A program made the translations under genes and the position numbers. The notes beneath the pieces were generated by a model. The model saw nothing but the letters and a program-made list of their open reading frames with translations, was not told the DNA's origin and made no database searches. A DNA stretch of 64,000 nt, from positions 18,109,440-18,173,439 of the forward strand of contig NC_085138.1 of NCBI RefSeq assembly GCF_035046485.1. The letters run 5' to 3'. The DNA comes from Aedes albopictus. Its lineage: Eukaryota > Arthropoda > Insecta > Diptera > Culicidae. Numbering within the stretch: the first letter of the stretch is position 1; each line of letters starts with the position of its first letter. This document shows, piece by piece, positions 56,317 through 64,000 of this stretch.

Positions 56317-59300
56317 TAAGGGTATGCGGTATGGGATTTTTTCAAAGCGATACGAAACGAAACGGTATGTGAAATTTTTGATGCAATGCGGTACGAAACG
56401 AAACGAAATTCAAAAATGTTTCGTGAGATCGATACGAAATCAGAATTCACTCGGTATTTTTCGAAACGAAACGAAATTTTCATAAAAATTCCGCGGAATT
56501 TTTCAGTTGCATAAATTTTGTGCAAATTGATGCTGCGTGTATGTATTTTTCTCTACCGGCGGCATGAATTTTGTTTCCCTTGAGACTCTCATCACCTAGA
56601 CTTAATTTAACCTAGTTGGGTTTTAGACCATTTGGGCAAGGGGACCAGTTTACTTGAAATTTTGTACGTGACTAGATATTGTACACAACTCACTGCATAT
56701 GAATAATCATATCAATCGGTTGTCAAAGTTGACTGTGTTAGCGCGCAAAATGCCCTTAATAGGTTCTCCTGCCCAAATTGTCCCAGATTCTATTTTTTTA
56801 CAGTTTTTAATCACAGATATTGGAATCTTCAACAATTGCATTGCTAACCTAACAAGATTGCTCCAATGACTTAATAAATACGTGTGGCACCAATACGATG
56901 ATGATGTAATGAAATGCTCGAACTACAAATGAGTAATTCTCGCTGAAACCAGGTCGTCATTTACATAAAGTATGTCATTTAAATTTTTTCTTGCTTATTC
57001 GCTAGAATATGATAAAAATGGATGAAAACCACTTTGGTTGGGTTAAATTGATGGACTCCTCGCTTGGCAAGGGGCTGACAAGATTTTTCATCAAATTGCA
57101 CCTAATTTATCGTATAATATCTCAAAATTTAATGTTGTAACATATACAAAACTTAACTTTTCTATGAAGAAAAAGTATAGACCTCTCAATTGAAGTTGAA
57201 AAATTTTTGGCAGCCATCTTGGATTTGGTCACCATTTTGAATTTTATCATTAAATTGCGATTTTCGCTGTGTTCGCAACCACCGATTTCAAATCCGAACT
57301 CATCATGAGAAACCTGAGAGTCTAAGCTTTCAAAACATTCAAAAATTTAGGTGTGCATTAATCGCAACAATGATATATCGATTTAAACGTTCGCGAAATC
57401 TCCCGGAGTTGGAATAGAGTGCAGTAAAAGCAGCCCCAGTGAAAAGTGATTGATTTCTGAAAGCCGAGTTTGGTAGCTGTATGGTGCTTGTTTTGCAGCC
57501 GTGTATTAGCTTATGGTTTATATTTGACTAGCTTCTTTTTTTATCCAGCGTTGACTGCTTCAATCCGATGGTTTCACAACAGAAAGCAAATGACTGAAGC
57601 TTATAGCGCTGAAAATGTTATTTGGGCACCATCTTCAAACCAACCCTTCTAGACTGTTTCAGAAATTATAAATACACTTTGTTTATTAAATTAAATGAAC
57701 TGTTCTAATAATGTTTACCAACTTCTTTCAGAGTAAAGCATATTGTACTCCATATTTTTAAATTTCCTTTCAATTGACTTGATATTTTAAAGAACAGTCG
57801 AGTTCTCTAACAAATAACTTAATTTTTCAAATATGCATTTGCACAAAGGTGTTTTTAATGATTTCAACATTATTTATCACTAAATACCAAAAATTATCTA
57901 AATTTTTATCACATTCGCTTTCTTAACTAGTTGTCTAAGGAATGCCTTGATCAAAATTTGGGAAAAATCGATAAAGGCATTTTCACAACATTTTTTTCGA
58001 GATCAAGTTTCTTATTTTTTATTTTTTTCTACGGAACATAAGAACTACCACATAGTTTCTTAGCTTTCCTGAACGCATTTAATCAAAACAAACTTTTTTT
58101 TCAGTTCATTCGATCCTTCAGATGGCAGAGCTTGTCATACCGTAAAAACGCATGCAGTAAGCAGTAATTAAGACATTCATTTGCTTAACGTTTGTTGCTA
58201 CTGGTGTTGTTGAGAAATTTGAAACAAAAAAAATTGTATTGAGAAGGCCCGTAATGGTGGTTCTTGATCAAATATTCCAGTAAAAAATACTCTTATCAAT
58301 CGAGAAATATCTTTTATTATCGATACAGTAACTTTGATTGTGTTTGGAAATTAAATATTTTATCTGTGAGTTTTTTTTTGCTTTTCTACCATGCTACATT
58401 TTCTGACCACTTTGTGCAACTTCGAATTTTAATCATCTAGTTTACAGAGCCCTATTTTTTAACTTTTACCAGAAACATCAACAAAATTGGTATTTTTTGC
58501 TTCGTTAGCATGTTTACTATAAGAGCTAGAAGAAACTTGTTTGGTTATTGTGCTCAAATTGAAATGGCAGTTAATCGTTAGTGTATTTATAATTTCTGAA
58601 ACAGTCTAAACAAGATGTGAAGTGCAAAGAAATCAATTGCTCCAGTAAATAAAATTTAAAAAATACGCTACGTTTCACCTAATATCCAAATATCCCATGT
58701 TCAGTAGTTCAGACACCTACAGTTCTATGACATCCCAATCAAAAAACGGTAAGCCAGAACTATCCGCCAAAAGAGACTCTAATACGATTCGAAATGTTGG
58801 TAAATCTAAAATTTTCGTTTTAATTTCCCATGCTTCCGGCACTGCAAAAGCTCTATAAGATACTCTAATGCCGATTGTTTATCATAATTCTGAAGCATGA
58901 GAAAGCCTGTAATCTAAAATCTACAAAGAAGTTGATAGATGCTTGAATTTTTTAGAAAATACCCGGTAAAACTAGTTTGTGTTCCACCTTCAGGTCTTTC
59001 GATTTGGGACTTCAGGTATAAAAAAAAACTAGCCAAGAGTTATTTTGCTACATAAAATGAAAAAAAAATAGCAAAGATTTTATAATTACAAAAAAAAAGT
59101 TCACTAGTCCACAGTTTGTTGGCGAATAACCTGATGAAATCAAGCTAACAAACGTCTTTTTACCGAATTATATAGGGGTAATATCCTGATTAAACGTCGC
59201 GATCACCAAGCCAATCTTTGATTATTTCTTTCATATTTCTTTCATGAAATGATTCAAATAGCAGAAAATTATGGTTTATGGATTGTTTGCAGTTCAGAAG

Positions 59301-60709
59301 GAATTTTTTGGCCTATCATGATGCATGAGAAATTCTTTGTTAAAATCGCTCAAGAAACCGTTTTTCTTCGATCGCAGTACGCAGTTCTGACAATTCAAAA
59401 GGCAGTCTCTATAGAATGTTTTTGCCAGGAATCGCTCAAGAACTTTCTCGAATCCTAAACAAGAAATTGGACTCTACGCAGCAACTTAAACTGTTTAGAG
59501 AGTTCCCATAGTGTATAAGTTGGATGGGCGCATAGCGAAGTTATCATTCGTCGTGTTCGGCATTTTCAAATCATACCTGAAAATCTTTAAAGAAATTCGT
59601 CAAAAAATATCGGAATGAATCCTTGCAGATGCACTTGAAAAACTTTAAGAATACCGCTACGAACTCCTACATCAATGTCTTCAGAACCCGAAAATATTTT
59701 GGACATTACCCTAAAAAATGAAGATTTGGAATTCCTTTAAAAAGGGAATATAATGTACTGAACGAAATTACTTTTGCTTCCATTTGATGTCCATTCCTCG
59801 TCTTAATGGTGAATGTTTTTCAAGAGTTCCAGTGGAAATTTAAACTTTTTCAAAAGAGTTTAACCAGAAACTTTTCCATGAAACAAATCTTCTACCGAAT
59901 ATGTGTTAATCGAGATTTCTCCTGGGATTTCCAATATTTTCATAGAGATATCTTAAAAGAGAGCTTCCATGTTTTCTTAAAACTTTTGCTAGTAAATCCC
60001 ACGACCTATATCATCTAATCCTGTTCTTCTCCATTACTCAGCTAAAAAATCTTATCGGGAATCTGAAATAAAGTTTTTTTTTATTTTATTTTTACATTTG
60101 GTTCCATTAGGAAATTTAATCAATCTATTACTAATGGTTCCGCGTTGTAATCATCCTCCCAAGTAACACACTTGCCTTGGCACAGACAAGTCACGGCGGC
60201 ACAAGTTTTTGTTGCGGAGAAGTCACTGTGACTTACTTCTAGCAAGTAAGTGTTAATTTGTTAGAACAAAAACCTGCGCCACCGTGACTCTTCTGTGACA
60301 AATGTGTAACTTGGGCTTTGGAAAATGTCTTCATGGTAGGTCCTAGATAAGAGGTATGTCCGAGATTTGTTTTGTCTTTATTATAGAGACTTTCAGCCTG
60401 GCACTGGTTTGTTTCTCGATATTCAAAATGATTTTTTCAGTACTATTCAGTAACTTGAGATTAGCAAGACCTCCGATAGATGATATGGACATTCATACTA
60501 TGAACTTATTTTCAAAATTTATTGGACATTCCGCGGAATTCCGTTTTATTTCGTCAAATTGTATTTTTTGAAGGCGAAATTTTCAGAATTTGACGAAACG
60601 AAACGAAATTCAAAATCATAAATTTCGCCTAGTTGAATTCCGTGGATTTCCGCGGAATTTCGTTTCGAGGTGTATTTGGCGAAATATTTCGGTATACCGC
60701 ATACCCTTA
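56317..60709. mobile_element. 4.4-kb hAT-type element, TAAGGGTATGCGGTAT ends
   Basis: TAAGGGTATGCGGTAT at the left and its complement at the right, between perfect octamers CTCCGTTG (56309-56316, 60710-60717). ACGAAACGAAACG and related motifs crowd the first and last ~170 bp. The insertion splits a BEL/Pao integrase frame. Only short frames lie inside, so no transposase is evident; the interior is very AT-rich. A small palindrome sits at 60158-60315. Confidence 0.87.
60158..60315. mobile_element. 158-bp foldback MITE, CCCAAGTAACAC ends
   Basis: CCCAAGTAACACACTTG pairs with CAAATGTGTAACTTGGG, and inner parts (CACGGCGGCACAAGTTTTTG and its near complement) pair too. No clear target duplication. 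Confidence 0.6.
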
Positions 60710-60884
60710 CTCCGTTGACACACTGTAGGCGATTTCGAGGTGGACGGCTCGTACTGGCAGGCACGTGAACAGTGCGATCCATCTTTTGACGTTGGAGCGT
60801 CCCAGCTTCACCAGCTGCGGTCCAAAATAGTCCCCTCCCCGGTGCAGGTGAAAGCACTTTCATGGTGAGGCAATCGAGCGGATG
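60710..60884 (-). pseudogene. BEL/Pao integrase, fragment 2 (catalytic core start)
   Basis: LVKLGRSNVKRWIALFTCLP and VRAVHLEIAYSVSTE on the minus strand match the start of the BEL/Pao integrase core (VDYFGP...KRYVALFTC...RAVHLE). Upstream, YFGPQ is shifted by a frame. Bounded by two insertions. The catalytic D of the core would lie in DYFGP; here only a frameshifted remnant is seen. Confidence 0.8.
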
Positions 60885-61651
60885 CCCGAGCAGGAATGAA
60901 TAACTGACACATAACTGGAGCATACCAAAGTCAGGTATCATACCATGACAAGGTATTGGTCAGTTGTCCAGGCATTGAAAATATCTTATTTTGGTATTTT
61001 GTAAGTATGGGGCACGTTCGGTGTAGTACTAGATTTGTAGTAATGAGCTGAATTTTTGTATGGTGAGAAGGTCAATTCTCCGTTTCTGCAATGAAAAGGT
61101 GCAAAAAGCGTGGGTATTATGGTTCCTTGCCTAATTTGATGCTGTTTGAGCAAAACTTTGGGCAACAGAGTTGTTGTTTTCTCAATTTCTTGCAACATAA
61201 ACAACATAGTTATCCAAAGTTTTGCTCAAACAGCATCAAATTAGGCAAGGAATCATAATACCCACGCGTTTTGCATCTTTTCATTGCAGAAACGGAGAAT
61301 TGACCTTCTCACCATACTAAAATTCAGCTCATTACTACAAATCTAGTACCACACCGAACGTGCCCCATTGATACAATACCTCAACGAGTTATTGATTTGG
61401 TGTAGAGGACTGCTTGAGGTATTATTCAATAATGGAAAAATCGCTATTTGTATGGAAAAATCGCCGATTATTATTTAGGTACTGCCATACCTGATGTCAT
61501 TATTCACGCGTTTTGCACAGAATACACACCAGTTATAATATTAGGTATTTTACTTCTTATGCAGGGCTACTTAATACCTCATTCAGGTTGTAGGTATGTA
61601 GGTTTTCCATACCTTAGTTAGTTATTCTTCAGCTATTTTCTCCTGCTCGGG
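60885..61651 (-). mobile_element. GGTATT-rich TIR element, third copy
   Basis: CCCGAGCAGGAATGAATAAC at the left and TCCTGCTCGGG at the right, inverse of the units at 5481-6216. It carries its own insertion (61009-61366). It interrupts the BEL/Pao frame between MAPLP and the core. Any duplication is short (possibly CGG) and unproved. Confidence 0.75.
61009..61366. mobile_element. 358-bp near-perfect palindromic MITE
   Basis: GGGGCACGTTCGGTGTAGTA and its near complement at the ends. The arms pair almost to the centre (61185). The sister units (5740-5790) lack it. The left flank ends AT and the right flank starts AT, so the duplication is 2 bp (AT) or the element inserted without duplication as TGGGGCAC...GTGCCCCA. 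Confidence 0.8.
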
Positions 61652-62330
61652 CGGTAAAGGTGCCATCAATTGGATTGCTGTTTTTGCCCGACGGATCTTA
61701 CACCGCGGCAAATTTATCTATTTATGATTCAAAGTCTTGGAGCAGCTGACGAATCTCGTTGACCACGGTTTCCGAATTGCCATGGCGTTCCTGCTGATGA
61801 TATTTGCGAACAAGTCTACCACGTTCACGCAGCAGACCGGCCGTTGTCGTTTCAAAACGGTATCAAATGACGCTTGGAACTGTGTTTTCCGATGACCTGC
61901 TGTCCTGTTTCATTTGCGACCTCATTTGAAAGCGCTGGGATCTCATCCGAATAGGATTCACGTTGCGCTAGTCGCTTCACCTCAATCAAGTTGTTCACGA
62001 ATTGGAGGGCGTAGGCAGTTGCCCGTAGAAGCTGATCCCATGAGAAAATCGTACAAACTCCAGTGTCGGGTCAAACAAACAATGGAAGAGGATCGTTGCG
62101 TGTATTTCTTTGGTGGTCTGGGTCACTACTTCTTCGGTACGGGCTCATTCGGATTTCGGCAGACGCAGGAAAGTAGGTCCGGGAAACCACATGTTGTTTT
62201 GGTCGAAGTACGAACCGCTGTCCCATTTGGTCGCTTCATCGACTGAATTGGATTTCGACGGCACCCATAGAATTTCGCCAACTCTGAAGGTTACGAACTG
62301 CCGATAGGTCCTGGGAATCTATTAATGAGA
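61652..62330 (-). pseudogene. BEL/Pao pol fragment 1 (RNase H-like to integrase zinc region)
   Basis: On the minus strand in order: WVPSKSNSVDEATKWDSGSY and FPGPTFLRLP (62200-62270), like WVPT..N.AD.ATR...W..GP.FL of BEL/Pao; LLRATAYALQFVNNL (about 62000); and RRAKTAIQLMAPLP (61655-61695), the end of the integrase zinc domain. Frameshifts and stops occur. It runs on, across the GGTATT element, into 60710-60884. Confidence 0.75.
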
Positions 62331-62334
62331 GGAT

Positions 62335-63720
62335 AATTGTAGCCAGATTCAGAACACGGGTTCGAAACCTCACCATGATCCAATGTTACGCACCTACCGT
62401 TGCTGCCGAATTGCAAGATAAAGAGAACTTCTACACTACAGTCAACTGAATGCTGCCGTGGACAAGATTCCGAAAGGTGATATCAAGATCCTCATGGGCG
62501 TCTTCAACGCGAAGCTTGATTCCGACAACTCGGACTATGATGAGGACGCCATATACTCGGAGAAATGAGCGAAAACGGAGAGCTGTTTGAGACTTTTGTG
62601 GTAGCAATGACATGGTGATTGGTGGATCGCTCTTTCCTCATCGACCAGTGCAGAGTGCATAAAGGACATGGGTTTCCCATGATGGCGTCACGGAAAATCA
62701 AATCGACCACATCTGCATCAGCCGCAAATGCAAACGGAACCTTCTTGATGTGCGGAACAAACGTAGCGCCGACATTGCGTCTGACCATCATCTCCTCGGC
62801 GAGATCCGACTGCGCATTGCCAGGATCCAGCGACAGGAGGAGAAAATCGGGCGCCGCTTCAACACACACCGACTGGAAGACGCTGCGGTGAAAAGGTCCT
62901 TCGTCGAAGAGCTAGAGAACCGTGCTGCGAATATTCCAGAAGGTGGAAGCGTAGAAGATCAATGGACCGCCATCGAGAACGCCTTCATCGCCACCGGCGA
63001 GAATAATTAGGGTGAGCCACGCACCCGAAGAAAGCAGTGGATCACAGATGATACCTGGAAGAAGATAGAGGAGCGAAGGAACGACAAAGCCGCGATAGAA
63101 CGAGCGAAAACACGAGGAGCCAAAGCCGTAGCCCGTCAGCGCTATTCGGCTCTCGAGAAGGAAGTGAACCGCTCATGTAGACGGGACAAAAGAGCGTGGG
63201 CGGACTCCCTAGCCGACGAAGGCGAGAAAGCCGCAAACGCAAACGATGATCTTGCCAATCGCTCCTTAGCGGCAGGTCTTATACCATCAACGTCAACAAG
63301 ACCAAATCGTTGGATGTAAACACAGACAACCCTTCCAGTTTTGCGGTAGCTGGGCAATCAGTGGAGAATGTTGAAAGCTTCCAATATCTTGGTAGCCAAA
63401 CGGCTCTTTATCAATAGATACCTGCTGTACATAATTCGTGCACGGTGGCCTCACAATAGCCTCCCGATAGCGACAGAAATTCGGGAGCGAAAATGGAGGT
63501 GGGTCGGCCACACTCTACGCAGGGGCGAAAACGAAATCTGCTAACAAGCGTTAGCCTGAAAACCAGCAGGACATCGCAGCAGAGGCAGACCCAGAGACTC
63601 ATGGCGGCGCAGCCTCAACAACGAAATCAAGGAAGTCGACAAACTCTGTGGATCAGTGAACGCAGGTAGATTACAAAAGAGTAGGCTGCCTCGCTCGCAT
63701 CGACGAATACGTGGAATTCA
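62335..63720 (+). pseudogene. RTE-like LINE with internal deletion
   Basis: On the plus strand: QLNAAVDKIPKGDIKILMG, then (shifted) ENQIDHICISRK, DVRNKRSADIASDHH and IRLRIARIQRQEEKIGRRF, ELENRAANIPEGGSVEDQW, RKQWITDDTWKKIEERRNDK and RDKRAWADSLADEGEKAAN (to 63245). Immediately after come NTDNPSSFAVAGQSVENVES and FQYLGSQ (63310-63395), then IRERKWRWVGHTLRRGENE (63480-63530) and RRRSLNNEIKEVDK. Endonuclease and linker are therefore joined to the RT tail; the catalytic RT block is deleted. Clade is RTE-like by the tail, not certain. Confidence 0.7.
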
Positions 63721-64000
63721 GAGTCGCGGTATGTTGTCTGCGTGGTGGAAGTAACATCTAGATTCTAGGTATTCGTATCGCAGCTATGTACTCGATCATC
63801 TGTATCAAGGTTACACAGTCGTTTACTTGAGCGAAGAAAGTACTAAGTAAGTACAAGCTCTAATAGACATTACGTATATTTAGCGGTGCAAGTGGCACTG
63901 CTCTGTACTGATGAGTCGAAGACGCAACGTATCGGACACAGTCCTTGAGTGTTCTGTATCCATCGCTGCCACTTTGGGAAAGCTTCAGCGCTGACCTGCT
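63721..64000. other. Unassigned end of window
   Basis: Probably the 3' end of the LINE and flanking sequence. No gene or clear repeat boundary is visible. Confidence 0.35.

Noticed and set aside
56095..56319. 74-codon plus-strand frame with several cysteines
   Set aside because: Opposite strand of BEL/Pao integrase remnants; the cysteines are incidental.
56095..62330. Endogenous viral sequence
   Set aside because: The integrase pieces fit BEL/Pao retrotransposons; no envelope-like frame or viral gene is visible anywhere in the window.

Overview
This is eukaryotic, almost certainly mosquito, DNA of the Aedes type. It is AT-rich. It holds several copies of a tRNA-derived SINE that I recognise as the Aedes Feilai family, an I-clade LINE of the MosquI type, R1-, RTE/JAM1- and BEL/Pao-like fragments, and many TIR elements and MITEs with TA, TTAA, TWA or 8-bp target duplications. 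I see no intact host gene, rRNA, functional tRNA or CRISPR array. There is a 500-N scaffold gap at 15001-15500. Family names come from motif recognition by eye; nothing was searched.

Layout. 1-13690 is one nested stack. An old foldback repeat holds a hAT-like element (1048-5365) and a GGTATT-rich element (two units, 5481-6216, ending at 13211). The hAT-like element holds two tandem copies of a repeat built of ~180-bp units (1906-4588). The GGTATT element holds a near full-length I-clade LINE on the minus strand (6217-13191) with an intact 1235-codon ORF2. The same 921-bp foldback MITE sits in the second tandem repeat copy (2981-3901) and, inverted, inside ORF1 of the LINE (10529-11449). 13690-17451 holds a long palindrome that contains the scaffold gap, plus a 665-bp foldback MITE.

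17452-21287 is a hAT-type element with a perfect 8-bp duplication and at least three elements nested in it. 21288-27000 has PLE/hammerhead-like remnants, small MITEs, unassigned sequence and a degenerate GAATTCCTGGA-type repeat. 27010-29810 is a decayed R1-clade LINE (ORF1, endonuclease and RT recognisable) split by a Mutator-like foldback element. 29950-38200 is an RTE-type LINE split by a 5.96-kb hAT-type element (32056-38011).

38200-53950 carries SINE copies, a SINE split by two successive DNA transposons (41870-44757), LINE scraps, a pogo-like element with another TIR element inside it (49349-50694), and degenerate low-complexity repeats. 54056-54897 is a candidate CACTA-like element. 55685-62330 is a minus-strand BEL/Pao integrase region split by a 4.4-kb hAT-type element and by a third GGTATT element. 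62335-63720 is an internally deleted RTE-like LINE.

The window therefore reads as a transposon graveyard in which target duplications and interrupted reading frames give relative insertion ages. The I-clade LINE is the youngest-looking protein-coding element, and the MITE that breaks its ORF1 is younger still. The non-coding elements with clear duplications have no visible transposase, so they were presumably moved by enzymes encoded elsewhere.
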